This document shows positions 55,102 to 64,000 of a DNA stretch of 64,000 nucleotides, piece after piece. The DNA comes from Stutzerimonas stutzeri. GTDB lineage: Bacteria > Pseudomonadota > Gammaproteobacteria > Pseudomonadales > Pseudomonadaceae. Position 1 is the first letter of the stretch, and each line of letters starts with the position of its first letter. The DNA lies in assembly GCF_038561965.1 (NCBI RefSeq), contig NZ_CP139348.1, forward strand, positions 1,550,001-1,614,000, given 5' to 3'. The position numbers were made by a program, and so were the translations under genes. The notes below the pieces were generated by a model that was not told the origin of the DNA, ran no database searches, and saw only the letters and a program-made list of their open reading frames with translations.

Positions 55102-55428
55102 ATGTCCGAACGCAATCCCATTCCCTTGATCCTCACTGCCATAGGCAGCGTGTTCGCTACGGTCGCCGTACTGACCTACTACGGCTACGTGCATATCGCC
55201 AAGCCTGAAGATGCGCTGCTGCTGGCTGACTACACCATGCTCAAGACCGTTCCCGGAGACGACTACCGGGTTTCGCTGAAGCCGGCCTCACAGGTGGCAC
55301 AGTGCATTGACGGTGTGCTGGTGCTGTTCGATACCGAGCAGAAGGGCTTGACCGGCGTACTGGTGGACAACAAGAAGCGCGCCGTACGCTGCATGGAAGA
55401 ACAGGTCCCGGCTGGTCTGTTGCGTTGA
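55102..55428 (+). CDS. Conserved hypothetical membrane-anchored protein
   Basis: A 108-residue protein with one N-terminal membrane helix (about residues 8-27) and a small soluble domain with two cysteines (AQCIDGV and VRCMEEQ, about 37 residues apart) that could form a disulfide if periplasmic. I do not recognise the family. An in-frame ATG at 55090 is an alternative start. It is the last gene of the run before the convergent OmpA-type gene. Confidence 0.7.
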   Translation: MSERNPIPLILTAIGSVFATVAVLTYYGYVHIAKPEDALLLADYTMLKTVPGDDYRVSLKPASQVAQCIDGVLVLFDTEQKGLTGVLVDNKKRAVRCMEEQVPAGLLR

Positions 55429-55475
55429 GCGCCTGGCCGTGGTGCCGGCGCTTAAAGGCGGCGGCCTGAAACAGA

Positions 55476-55510
55476 AACGCTCCCGACGCGTTGATGGCGT
55501 CGGGAGCGTT
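55476..55510. terminator. Strong hairpin between convergent genes
   Basis: A 14-bp perfect inverted repeat, AACGCTCCCGACGC (55476-55489) and GCGTCGGGAGCGTT (55497-55510), with a seven-base loop between the hypothetical gene and the OmpA-type gene. A long T tract is missing. Confidence 0.7.
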
Positions 55511-55533
55511 CGTTCAGCTCTCGGGGTGCTGGA

Positions 55534-56316
55534 TCAGCGCATCGAAGAGCGTGGTGCTACCGGCTTGTTGTCGTCAGAAATGGTCACTTCCACGCGACGA
55601 TTCATGGCACGGCCAGCTGAATCGCTGTTGCTTGCTACCGGATACTCCTTGCCATAACCCTGCGAGACGATGCGCTGTGGGTCGACACCCATCTTCACCA
55701 GTGCGGTGCGCACCGAGTTGGCACGGCGTTCAGAGAGGCGCTGGTTGTATTCGGCGGAACCGGTGCTGTCGGTGTAGCCCTCGACGATCACCTTGCGCTC
55801 GGTGTTTTCATTGAGGAAGTCAGCCAGCTTCTGCACGCTGCGCATGCCACCCGGTTTCAACTCGGCGCGGTCGTAATCGAACAGCACATCACCGAAGGTC
55901 ACCAGCGTACCGCGCTCGGTCTGCTTGGCCTGCATGTCTTCCTGCAGCTTGCGGATCTGTGCGTCGCGGGATTCCAGGCGCGCCTCGGCACGCTGCGCCG
56001 AGGCTTTACCCAGATCCGCTTCAGCGGCGCGCAGGGCAATGGTCTGCTCGGCCAGTTCGATACGGCGCTTGGTCAGGTAGGCCAGCTGATCGACTGTCTC
56101 TTTGTCGGCATCGTTGAGGTAGGCCTTGTTCGCCTTGTCCAGCATGTTGCTGGCGTCCTGGGTTTCCAGAGCGGCGACTTGGCTGGCACGCGAGTCGCTT
56201 TGCAGCGCAGAGAAGCTGCTGCGTACCTCTTCGAGGTTTTCGTTGGGCTGGCTGGCGCAGGCCACCAGGCCGATGCTCAGGGCTAGCATGGTAGGTAAGG
56301 TTACGAGCTTGTGCAT
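55534..56316 (-). CDS. OmpA-family lipoprotein
   Basis: A 260-residue outer-membrane lipoprotein: lipobox LVAC with Cys20, a coiled-coil/DUF4398-like helical region (about 30-135, rich in Ala, Glu, Arg) and a C-terminal OmpA peptidoglycan-binding domain (about 140-250) with LFDYDRAELKPGG, GYTDSTGSAEYNQRLSERRA and NRRVEVTI. It ties the outer membrane to peptidoglycan. It lies 49 bases after the DUF4398 lipoprotein gene; the two are a common pair in pseudomonads. Confidence 0.9.
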   Translation of the reverse strand: MHKLVTLPTMLALSIGLVACASQPNENLEEVRSSFSALQSDSRASQVAALETQDASNMLDKANKAYLNDADKETVDQLAYLTKRRIELAEQTIALRAAEADLGKASAQRAEARLESRDAQIRKLQEDMQAKQTERGTLVTFGDVLFDYDRAELKPGGMRSVQKLADFLNENTERKVIVEGYTDSTGSAEYNQRLSERRANSVRTALVKMGVDPQRIVSQGYGKEYPVASNSDSAGRAMNRRVEVTISDDNKPVAPRSSMR

Positions 56317-56365
56317 GACGAGTTCATCCTATGGCTTTGAATGGAATGGCGGGCGAGTGGGGAAA

Positions 56366-56758
56366 TCAGCGAACGTTGCGCATGCCTTCTTCGCGTAGTT
56401 CCTTGATTCCCTGCTGGGCGTCGTCGACGGCTTTCTGAGCCTTGGCCGCTTCAGCCTTGCGTTCGGCGACACGGGCATCCCATTCGGCCTGTTCGGCCAG
56501 CTTGCGGGCTTCTTCGTAGTTTTCCTTTTGCATGGCCATTTCGGCCTGCTTCCATTTTTCCTGCGCGGCACGCATTTCCACCGCAGCGTGCTCTGGGCCA
56601 CCGGCGCTGACGGCGCTGCGCACTGCCGATTCAGTCACGGCGAACTGCTCGGTCGGCGGATTGCCCGCACATGCCGTCAGCAGCAGGCCACCAAGTGCAA
56701 TGGCTGCCAGCTTGGGTAGCTGAAATCTCGAAGCGTGGGTTGCGACAGCTTTGTTCAT
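56366..56758 (-). CDS. DUF4398 lipoprotein
   Basis: A 130-residue lipoprotein precursor with lipobox LLTAC (Cys30) after a rather long positively charged start. The mature part is one helical hairpin rich in Ala, Glu and Lys (EHAAVEMRAAQEKWKQAEMA). Function unknown; operon position before the OmpA-family gene suggests an envelope-structure role. The start MNKAVATH has GGAGAC ten bases upstream; the longer frame is not used. Confidence 0.85.
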   Translation of the reverse strand: MNKAVATHASRFQLPKLAAIALGGLLLTACAGNPPTEQFAVTESAVRSAVSAGGPEHAAVEMRAAQEKWKQAEMAMQKENYEEARKLAEQAEWDARVAERKAEAAKAQKAVDDAQQGIKELREEGMRNVR

Positions 56759-57043
56759 GGTCAGTCTCCAGTTCGAATTGCATGACGGATAGCTACCGTC
56801 CCTGGCCGGGCAGCGTCTGATTAGGGCGCTACCGATGTCGGGACATATTTTTGTGAGGGCAAACGGCGTCATTCGTTCATTTGCGATTGGCGAGCTAGAG
56901 CGGTTGTCATGCACGCAGAGGGCTAAGATTCGAGCATCGGGAGCCTGGTGAACAGGCCACTGGGAGAGGGTTTGCCAGGCAAGGGTGGATCAGTTCGGGC
57001 GCCCTGGTCGGGCGCCGTCGAGGTGCAGATCGCGCTTAGTCGA

Positions 57044-57394
57044 TCAGGCGGAGGGAGGGGGCGGCGCATCTTCCTCGAGCATGCGCTTGAGATGCTTGCG
57101 CGACAGTTCGAGGAAGCGCGGTGTGGGGCCAGCGTCCTCGTAAACCGGGTCACCTTGTTCATCAGTGGCAATCACTTGCGTGCCACGCACGTACGGCAGG
57201 CTGGTTTCGACGGCCTCCAGCGCCGCGCCGACCAGTTCGCCCAGCAGTGCCTCGGTGCTGCGCTTGGGGTACATCTCGGCGAGAGCCGCGAGCCGCGCGG
57301 CGCTTTCAACGTCCAGCGGAATGCTGTAACGGGTCTGGCTCATGTGGCCTTTGGCGTCCCGTTCCCAATGGCTGACCAGCTCGGAAAGTCTCAT
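57044..57394 (-). CDS. Conserved pseudomonad protein ('type 1 pili tip component' in databases)
   Basis: A 116-residue soluble protein (MRLSELVSHWERD start) with a helical middle (ARLAALAEMYPKRSTEALL) and a C-terminal part containing YVRGTQVIATDEQGDPVYED. Pseudomonad homologues often carry the label type 1 pili tip component, for which I see no support: no signal peptide, no pilin features and no pilus genes nearby. The acidic-proline tail (EEDAPPPPSA) is variable. The start has AGGAGT seven bases before it. Confidence 0.75.
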   Translation of the reverse strand: MRLSELVSHWERDAKGHMSQTRYSIPLDVESAARLAALAEMYPKRSTEALLGELVGAALEAVETSLPYVRGTQVIATDEQGDPVYEDAGPTPRFLELSRKHLKRMLEEDAPPPPSA

Positions 57395-57643
57395 GATTAC
57401 TCCTTTGCCCGCGCTTACGAGCGGTAATGACGTGTAGCTTTCATGTCGCTGCCCAATTGATGCCGGCACTGACGTCTTGTCATGGCCCGGCGTGGTGGGC
57501 ACTCTGGTTGGAGATATTTTCAGCGTAGCCGTTCAGGATCGTTTTCCCAGCGGAGCGTCTGATGCAATGCGGCGCGCCGGTCGCACAAGCCGGGCGAGGC
57601 GCGCGAAACTCATTGGTCGTATCGGCGGGAGAACAACAAGGTC

Positions 57644-60283
57644 ATGGCGAAAATCATCGATGCACGCCTGCGCGACAACGTACACCTGCTCGGCGAACTG
57701 CTCGGCAACACCATCCGTGCACAGCACGGCGACCAGTTCTTCGACAAGATCGAACGCATCCGCAAGGGTGCCAAGGCGGCACGCAAGGGTTCGGCCGACG
57801 GGGCGAGACTGCTGACCGAAACGCTGGACAGCCTGGATGAAAATGAACTGCTGCCTATGACTCGGGCATTCAACCAGTTTCTCAATCTGGCCAATATCGC
57901 CGAGCAGTATCATCAGGTCCGCCGCCGCACGGCTGGCGAGCCGGTACCTTTCGAGACGAGCGTGTTTGCCGATCTGATCGAGCGCCTCAAGGCGGCTGGG
58001 CATGGCGATGAGTTTATTGCACGGCAGGTCAGCCGCTTGGAAATCGAGCTGGTGCTGACCGCGCATCCCACCGAGGTGTCTCGCCGTACGCTGATTCAGA
58101 AGTACGACGCTATTGCCGAGCAACTGGCGGCGCGCGACCACACCGACCTTTCCGATGCCGAGCAGGCGAAGATCGCGCTGCAGTTGCAGCGTCTGGTCGC
58201 CGAGGTCTGGCATACCGAGGAAATTCGGCGCAACCGGCCCACACCGGTCGAAGAAGCACGGTGGGGCTTCGCTGCGATCGAAAACTCGCTGTGGAAGGCC
58301 GTGCCCAACGTACTGCGCCAGACTGATGCGACGCTCAGGCGAGCGACCGGGCTGCATTTGCCGCTGGAGGCTGCGCCGATCCGCTTCGCGTCCTGGATGG
58401 GCGGTGACCGAGACGGCAACCCGAACGTGACGGCAATGGTGTCTCGCGAGGTCCTGCTGACGGCACGCTGGATGGCTGCGGACCTGTATCTCCGCGAGAT
58501 CGAGGGACTGATCACCGCGTTGTCCATGAGCGAAGCCAGCGACGAGCTGCTGCGCCAGAGTGGTGATTCGGCCGAGCCGTATCGAGTGCTGCTCAAGCCG
58601 TTACGGCAACGCTTGCGGGCGACGCGCGACTGGGCACGTGCAGCCATCCAGCACGGCCAACCGGCACCGGTCGATGTACTGCAGGATTGTGCGGAACTGC
58701 GCCGGCCGCTGGAGCTGTGCTATCGATCGCTGCATGCCTGCGGCATGGGCATGATCGCCGATGGCGCACTGCTCGACTGTTTGCGGCGCCTGGCGGTGTT
58801 CGGGCTGTTCTTGGTGCGTCTCGATATTCGCCAGGACGCGGCTCGACATGCCGCTGCGCTGGCGGAAATCACCGACTACCTGGGTATGGGCGATTACCAG
58901 CAATGGGACGAACAGCGCCGGCTGGATTGGCTGCAGCTCGAGTTGAGCAATCGCCGTCCGTTGTTGCCGGCCCACTATCACCCTTCGGCCGATACCGCCG
59001 AGGTACTGGCCACCTGTTCGGTAATCGCCGAGGCGCCTGCCACCTCGCTGGGGTCCTACGTCATTTCCATGGCCCACGCGGCGTCAGACGTGCTTGCGGT
59101 GCAACTGCTGCTCAAGGAGGCCGGTCTGCAGCGACCGATGCGCGTGGTGCCGCTGTTCGAAACCCTGGACGACCTGAACAACGCTGCGCCGATCATCGAT
59201 CGGCTGCTCGCCTTGCCAGGGTATCGCCAGCGTCTGCAGGGACCGCAGGAGGTGATGATCGGCTACTCGGACTCCGCCAAGGACGCCGGCACCACGGCCG
59301 CCGCCTGGGCCCAGTACCGTGCCCAGGAGCGCCTGGTGGAGGTGTGCCGAGAGCACGATGTCGAACTGCTGTTGTTCCATGGCCGCGGTGGCACCGTGGG
59401 ACGTGGCGGCGGCCCAGCGCACGCGGCGATTCTTTCACAGCCGCCGGGCTCGGTGGCGGGGCGTTTCCGTACCACCGAACAAGGCGAGATGATCCGCTTC
59501 AAGTTCGGCCTGCCGGATATCGCCGAGCAGAACCTCAACCTGTATCTCGCGGCAGTGCTCGAAGCGACCCTGCTACCGCCACCGATGCCCGAACCCGGCT
59601 GGCGCGAAACCATGGACCGGCTCGCCGCCGAAGGCGTGGCGGCCTACCGGGGCGTCGTGCGTGAACATCCACTGTTCGTCGACTACTTCCGCCAGGCGAC
59701 ACCGGAGCTTGAGCTCGGACGCCTTCCGTTGGGCAGCCGACCATCCAAACGTCGCGAGGGTGGGGTGGAAAGCCTGCGAGCAATTCCCTGGATCTTTGCC
59801 TGGACGCAAACGCGGCTGATGCTGCCCGCCTGGCTGGGTTGGGAGCAGGCATTGCACAACGCGCTGCAGCGCGGGGAAGGCGATTGCCTGGCTGAGATGC
59901 GAGCACGCTGGCCCTTCTTCACCACGCGAATCGACATGCTGGAAATGGTGCTGGCCAAGGCCGATGCGGATATTGCGCGGCGTTACGACGAGCGTCTGGT
60001 ACAGCCGGAACTGCTTGCACTCGGCAGCGATTTGCGTGACCGATTGTCGCAGGTGGTCGGTGCGGTACTGAGCGTGACCGGCCAAGTCGATCTGCTCGAC
60101 CACAGCCCCAAGACTCAGGAAGCGTTCAGCCTGCGCAACACTTACCTCGATCCGTTGCACCTGCTGCAGATCGAACTGTTGGCGCGTTCAAGGCAGCAGC
60201 AGAACCCAGCAGACAGCCCGCTCGAGCAGGCCCTGCTGGTCAGTGTTGCTGGTATTGCGGCCGGCTTGCGCAACACTGGCTGA
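57644..60283 (+). CDS. ppc: Phosphoenolpyruvate carboxylase
   Basis: Carboxylates PEP to oxaloacetate to refill the citric acid cycle. 879 residues, close to E. coli (883). Catalytic motifs are present: [12 protein letters not shown] (His near 138), [10 protein letters not shown], and [14 protein letters not shown]. The C-terminal NTG is the universal end of the enzyme. The start is supported by family alignment; the ribosome binding site (AACAAGG) is weak. adk follows 245 bases downstream as I recall for P. aeruginosa. Confidence 0.97.
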   Translation: MAKIIDARLRDNVHLLGELLGNTIRAQHGDQFFDKIERIRKGAKAARKGSADGARLLTETLDSLDENELLPMTRAFNQFLNLANIAEQYHQVRRRTAGEPVPFETSVFADLIERLKAAGHGDEFIARQVSRLEIELVLTAHPTEVSRRTLIQKYDAIAEQLAARDHTDLSDAEQAKIALQLQRLVAEVWHTEEIRRNRPTPVEEARWGFAAIENSLWKAVPNVLRQTDATLRRATGLHLPLEAAPIRFASWMGGDRDGNPNVTAMVSREVLLTARWMAADLYLREIEGLITALSMSEASDELLRQSGDSAEPYRVLLKPLRQRLRATRDWARAAIQHGQPAPVDVLQDCAELRRPLELCYRSLHACGMGMIADGALLDCLRRLAVFGLFLVRLDIRQDAARHAAALAEITDYLGMGDYQQWDEQRRLDWLQLELSNRRPLLPAHYHPSADTAEVLATCSVIAEAPATSLGSYVISMAHAASDVLAVQLLLKEAGLQRPMRVVPLFETLDDLNNAAPIIDRLLALPGYRQRLQGPQEVMIGYSDSAKDAGTTAAAWAQYRAQERLVEVCREHDVELLLFHGRGGTVGRGGGPAHAAILSQPPGSVAGRFRTTEQGEMIRFKFGLPDIAEQNLNLYLAAVLEATLLPPPMPEPGWRETMDRLAAEGVAAYRGVVREHPLFVDYFRQATPELELGRLPLGSRPSKRREGGVESLRAIPWIFAWTQTRLMLPAWLGWEQALHNALQRGEGDCLAEMRARWPFFTTRIDMLEMVLAKADADIARRYDERLVQPELLALGSDLRDRLSQVVGAVLSVTGQVDLLDHSPKTQEAFSLRNTYLDPLHLLQIELLARSRQQQNPADSPLEQALLVSVAGIAAGLRNTG

Positions 60284-60380
60284 GGTCGCGCAGCACTCTG
60301 GCTGACGGCTTTATGCGTGTCGCGCCGTTAGCGCCCAGTTGCGTCGAATCGTGACATTTATGAGTCTGGATAGACGTTTT

Positions 60381-60402
60381 CGGGACGGCTTGTGCCGTCC
60401 CG
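60381..60402 (+). terminator. Hairpin between ppc and adk
   Basis: A 9-bp perfect stem CGGGACGGC / GCCGTCCCG with a four-base loop, about 100 bases after ppc. No T tract; probable 3' end or processing structure of ppc mRNA. Confidence 0.5.
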
Positions 60403-60510
60403 GTGCGCTGTGTATCGTGTTCAACCTTTTGTCGCATGGCGGCAAACCAGAATTTTTGATTCGTCAGCGATGAGCCGTACCGCCCGCTGGCAGGGTCACC
60501 CCCCTTCTAA

Positions 60511-61176
<666 letters not shown>

Positions 61177-61202
61177 TCGAAGTCGCGCTGCGAGGATCAT
61201 GA

Positions 61203-61235
61203 GATGCCCGTATCGAAGGATACGGGCATTTTTTT
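61203..61235 (+). terminator. Terminator of adk
   Basis: An 11-bp stem ATGCCCGTATC / GATACGGGCAT with a four-base loop and seven T residues. Confidence 0.92.
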
Positions 61236-61319
61236 GCGCTGAGCGTCAGGGCGACAACGAAAGAACCCGCTTCGCGAATACGCTAGAATCTGCGCCTTTT
61301 CACCGACCGGACTGACCCG

Positions 61320-61997
61320 ATGACCACTCTGCTGGCCCTGGATACCGCCACCGAAGCCTGCTCGGTCGCCCTGCTGCATGACGGCAAGGTGTTGAGCCAC
61401 TACGAGGTGATACCGCGTCTGCATGCCCAGCGATTGCTGCCGATGGTGCAGGCATTGCTCAGCGAGGCTGGAGTCGCGTTGTCCGCGGTGGATGCGATCG
61501 CCTTCGGTCGGGGCCCGGGTGCCTTTACCGGTGTGCGGATTGCGATCGGCGTGGTGCAGGGCCTGGCGTTCGCGTTGCAGCGCCCGGTATTGCCCGTGTC
61601 CACTCTGGCCACCATCGCCCAGCGAGCATGGCGTGAACACGGAGCGGCGCAGGTTGCGGCTGCCATCGATGCGCGCATGGACGAGGTTTACTGGGGTTGT
61701 TACCGCGAGCAGGGCGGGGAGATGCAGCTGCTCGGTAGCGAGGCCGTGTTGCCGCCCGAGCAGGCTGTTCTGCCACGCGCTGCTCGCGGCGAATGGTTCG
61801 GCGCCGGTACCGGCTGGGGCTACGCCGAGCGGATACCGGCAGCCGTGCGTGCGAGCGATGCCGGCATGCTGCCGCACGCCGAAGACCTCCTGCGTCTGGC
61901 GAGTTTCGCCTGGCAGCGGGGCGAGGCGCTGGAGGCCGATCAGGCCCAGCCGGTCTATCTGCGCGATAACGTCGCGACACCGAAAGGGATCAAATGA
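61320..61997 (+). CDS. tsaB: tRNA t6A37 biosynthesis protein TsaB
   Basis: A 225-residue ASKHA-fold protein, partner of TsaD in making threonylcarbamoyl-adenosine in ANN-reading tRNAs. Typical N-terminus LLALDTATEACSVAL and FGRGPGAFTGVRIAIGVVQG near residue 65. A -10 element TAGAAT (61284-61289) followed by a GC-rich stretch lies 30 bases upstream, after the adk terminator, so it has its own promoter. Confidence 0.95.
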   Translation: MTTLLALDTATEACSVALLHDGKVLSHYEVIPRLHAQRLLPMVQALLSEAGVALSAVDAIAFGRGPGAFTGVRIAIGVVQGLAFALQRPVLPVSTLATIAQRAWREHGAAQVAAAIDARMDEVYWGCYREQGGEMQLLGSEAVLPPEQAVLPRAARGEWFGAGTGWGYAERIPAAVRASDAGMLPHAEDLLRLASFAWQRGEALEADQAQPVYLRDNVATPKGIK

Positions 61998-62058
61998 CGA
62001 GGGGCGTTGCCAAAGTCTTGGCTGCCCGTTAGAGTCGCCGGGCCTCTGATCGAGTCGA

Positions 62059-62406
62059 ATGATGCGCGTCGAAAACTCCTTTCCTGTTCCCTATTCAACA
62101 GATCGTTCTGCCCGCACTGGCAGGGCGGCGGACAGCTATGGGGAAACGCAGCGAGCGGCGCAGGCGCAGCGCGGGGTCGATAGCCGCTCCGGGCAGGATT
62201 ATCAGCCCCAGGCGGACCGGCCTCAGCAGCGGGTCAACTCGAGCGCATTGGTCGAGCGCTATTCTGCGTTTCGCTATGACGAGCCGCAGCCGGAGCGTCC
62301 ATTGTCCAGCCGGGTTGCCCAGGCCTTGGCCAGTTACACCAGCACGGCGAATTTCCGTGTCGATCTCGATGGCACTGAAGTGCTCGGGCTCGACCTGTAC
62401 GCCTGA
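62059..62406 (+). CDS. Conserved hypothetical protein
   Basis: A 115-residue soluble protein, Gln/Arg/Ser-rich and probably disordered in residues 15-70, with a conserved-looking C-terminal part (LVERYSAFRYDEPQ, SRVAQALASYTSTAN, DLYA end). I recall similar pseudomonad proteins downstream of tsaB but no function. The start may be the first or second of two consecutive ATGs. Confidence 0.7.
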   Translation: MMRVENSFPVPYSTDRSARTGRAADSYGETQRAAQAQRGVDSRSGQDYQPQADRPQQRVNSSALVERYSAFRYDEPQPERPLSSRVAQALASYTSTANFRVDLDGTEVLGLDLYA

Positions 62407-62417
62407 GGCGGTTCGAT

Positions 62418-63278
62418 CTGCCGCAACTTCCCTACTTTCTCGGTTGCCCCTCCTGGAATGAGAGTGCCTGGCTCGGTGCTCTGTATCCGACAGGTACGCC
62501 TGCCTCCGATTTTCTTGCCAGCTACTGTTCGACCTTCAACTCGGTCGAGGGCAACACCACGCTCTATGCATGGCCTTCGGAGGAGAAGGTCAGGCGCTGG
62601 GCCGGTCAGATGCCCGACGGCTTTCGCTTCTGTGCCAAGTTTCCCCGGGAAATAAGTCAGGCGGCCGATCTGCACGCGGCGCTGGAGCTGGCGCACGCCT
62701 TTAAACGGCTGTTGCTGCCGCTGGGGCGAAGGGTGACGCCATTCTGGCTGCAGTTGCCGGCCAGCGTGGGGCCATCACGGCTGGGCGAGCTTGCGGCGTT
62801 CATCGATGGCTTCGCGGCTTCACTGGCGATCGAGGTACGGCATCCGGCGTTCTTCGACAGGGGCGATGGTGAACGCGCGTTGAATCGCCTGCTGCGTGAT
62901 CGCGGTATCGAACGTATCTGCCTCGATACCCGGGCGCTGTTCAGCTGCCATTCGCGTGATCCGGCCCTGCTGCATGCGCAAAGCAAAAAGCCGCGGCTGC
63001 CGGTGCGACCGGTGGCATTCAGCGACTCGCCGCAGTTGCGCTTCGTCGGTCACCCGGAGCTGGCGGCAAACGATGTGTTCATGGCGCCCTGGCTGGACAA
63101 GGTGGCCAGCTGGATCGAGGCAGGCAAGATGCCGCACGTCTATCTGCACACCCCGGACAATCATCGAGCGCCCGAACTGGCGATGCGCTTCCACGTCCTG
63201 TTGGGTGAGCGCCTGCCAGGCCTGCCGTCCCTGCCTTCATTGCCGCCTGCACCGCAGCTGTCTTTGCTGGCTGATTGA
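62418..63278 (+). CDS. DUF72 family protein, apparent CTG start
   Basis: A 286-residue TIM-barrel-like DUF72 protein (YecE family). The conserved N-terminus, LPYFLGCPSW-type sequence and FNSVEGNTTLYAWPSEEKV, is read in frame from 62418, well before the first in-frame ATG at 62610. An in-frame stop lies at 62376-62378 and no ATG, GTG or TTG occurs between it and the conserved part. CTG at 62418, seven bases after an AGGCGG ribosome binding site, is the best start; CTG at 62403 is another. Further motifs: MPDGFRFCAKFPREIS, IEVRHPAFF and YLHTPDNHRAPELA. It lies 11 bases after the previous gene. Biochemical role unknown. Confidence 0.8.
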   Translation: MPQLPYFLGCPSWNESAWLGALYPTGTPASDFLASYCSTFNSVEGNTTLYAWPSEEKVRRWAGQMPDGFRFCAKFPREISQAADLHAALELAHAFKRLLLPLGRRVTPFWLQLPASVGPSRLGELAAFIDGFAASLAIEVRHPAFFDRGDGERALNRLLRDRGIERICLDTRALFSCHSRDPALLHAQSKKPRLPVRPVAFSDSPQLRFVGHPELAANDVFMAPWLDKVASWIEAGKMPHVYLHTPDNHRAPELAMRFHVLLGERLPGLPSLPSLPPAPQLSLLAD

Positions 63279-63350
63279 GCCGCTCGGCCGTTCGACCAGT
63301 TTTGTAAAACATCGCGCTCAACTTCGCCCGCTCGGCATTGCCTATAAGGA

Positions 63351-64000
63351 ATGACCTTCGGCCGTTTTTTTCTCCTGCTGTTGCTGCTGTTAGCGGGCTT
63401 CGCGCTCGCGGTCCGACAGCAGCTGATCGACATCCCGCCGCGCTGGAATCCCTGGGCGCCGCTGGACATCCGTGAGCCGCCCAACCTGCTGACGCCGCTC
63501 AAGCTGCGTCGGTTGCAGCAGGATCGTACGCTCTGCGAACAGGCGCTCGCGACGGCGCCGCTGCGCTATGCGGCCGTGCCGGACAGCACGCCGGAGCCAG
63601 GCTGCCCAGTTGAAAACAGCGTACGGGTGCAAGGCTCGGAGGTGCGCTTCAACGGGCCGTTTCTGGCTACCTGCCCGCTGGCGGCCGCTTATGCCATGTT
63701 CGAGCTGCACGGACTTCAGCCTGCAGCGCGGGCCGTGTTCGGCCAGCCGGTGGTACGCATCGACCATTTCGGCAGCTTCGCCTGCCGCAACATTGCGCGC
63801 AGTAACCGTCGCAGCCAGCACGCCAGTGCCAATGCGCTGGATCTGGCCGGCTTCCACTTGCAGGACGGCACCCGCATCACCGTGGCGCGAGACTGGCAGG
63901 GCGATGGCGACAAGGCGCGTTTTCTGCGTCTGGTGCGCGACGCGGCCTGCGATGCGTTCAACGTCACGCTCGGGCCAGAATACAACGCGGCCCATCACGA
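63351..64000 (+). CDS. Extensin-family protein (partial, cut by window end)
   Basis: The frame opens at ATG 63351 and runs to the window edge without a stop (216 codons seen). It has an N-terminal membrane/signal segment (residues 5-20, Leu-rich) followed by the extensin-like C-terminal domain: cysteines in TLCEQAL, PGCPVEN, ATCPLAA and SFACRNI, and SQHASANALDLAGFHL, which resembles the His/Asp zinc-peptidase core of the D-Ala-D-Ala carboxypeptidase-like fold. It is probably exported and acts on the cell wall. AAGGA directly touches the ATG, an unusually close spacing. Confidence 0.83.
   Translation, partial: MTFGRFFLLLLLLLAGFALAVRQQLIDIPPRWNPWAPLDIREPPNLLTPLKLRRLQQDRTLCEQALATAPLRYAAVPDSTPEPGCPVENSVRVQGSEVRFNGPFLATCPLAAAYAMFELHGLQPAARAVFGQPVVRIDHFGSFACRNIARSNRRSQHASANALDLAGFHLQDGTRITVARDWQGDGDKARFLRLVRDAACDAFNVTLGPEYNAAHH

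Noticed and set aside
57044..57394. Pilus tip protein, as database naming suggests
   Set aside because: No signal peptide or pilin features and no pilus genes nearby; kept only as a conserved protein.

Overview
The window is a stretch of chromosome from a high-GC gammaproteobacterium of the Pseudomonas group, most likely a Pseudomonas stutzeri-like (Stutzerimonas) species. The evidence is the coding style (GC-rich third positions, GTG/ATG starts, ATGA overlaps) and several gene blocks whose order I recall from P. aeruginosa: tusA-like/perM/bcp/gcvR/dapA/bamC/purC; the mxtR-like kinase through rdgC, tRNA-Val/Asp and an FKBP lipoprotein; bfrB/bfd; prfB/lysS; ppc/adk/tsaB. Synteny statements are from memory, not from a search. 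There is no integrase, transposase, phage gene, CRISPR array or rRNA. Nearly all of it is core genome.

Layout. 1-5.8 kb: sulfur carrier, permease, peroxiredoxin, glycine-cleavage regulator, lysine and purine biosynthesis, outer-membrane assembly, and a tRNA-Ser(CGA). 6-12 kb: DNA polymerase II, then the ydbH-ynbE-ydbL envelope bridge genes. 12-21.7 kb: an AT-rich 470-bp intergenic region with paired DnaA-box-like sites, a Sel1 protein, rmuC, a decayed DUF4010 permease gene, a large SSS-PAS-kinase-receiver hybrid sensor, azlCD and an lplT-like MFS gene. 21.7-25 kb: rdgC, two tRNAs, FKBP lipoprotein, bacterioferritin and its ferredoxin with a Fur-box-like site.

25.2-36.3 kb is the most interesting part. 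Eight same-direction genes encode a DUF2170 protein with a ribbon-helix-helix-like N-terminus, a PspA/IM30 protein, a YqiJ-type membrane protein, a flotillin (YqiK), a TerB-like protein, a 1748-residue AAA-type ATPase, a rhomboid protease and a single-HKD phospholipase D-type nuclease. A promoter with a perfect inverted repeat and an apparently leaderless start codon precedes the first gene. It reads as a self-regulated envelope-damage response unit that joins membrane-repair proteins to an ATPase, a protease and a nuclease. The parts are known families; the combined function is, as far as I know, not established.

36.3-43.2 kb: a membrane-anchored helical-repeat protein, yaeQ, then a 5-oxoproline utilisation operon (pxpABC plus an NRAMP-like transporter) opposite its probable MarR-type regulator, with a palindrome between them. 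43.2-55.5 kb: recJ, a molybdopterin oxidoreductase, an Old Yellow Enzyme, a YebE-like protein, prfB with its programmed +1 frameshift, lysS after a REP-like repeat, and a run of a QEGLA-motif peptidase, a Bax-inhibitor-like protein and an AIM24-family protein. 55.5-64 kb: two envelope lipoproteins, ppc, adk, tsaB, a DUF72 protein that appears to start at CTG, and the first part of an extensin-family protein cut by the window end.
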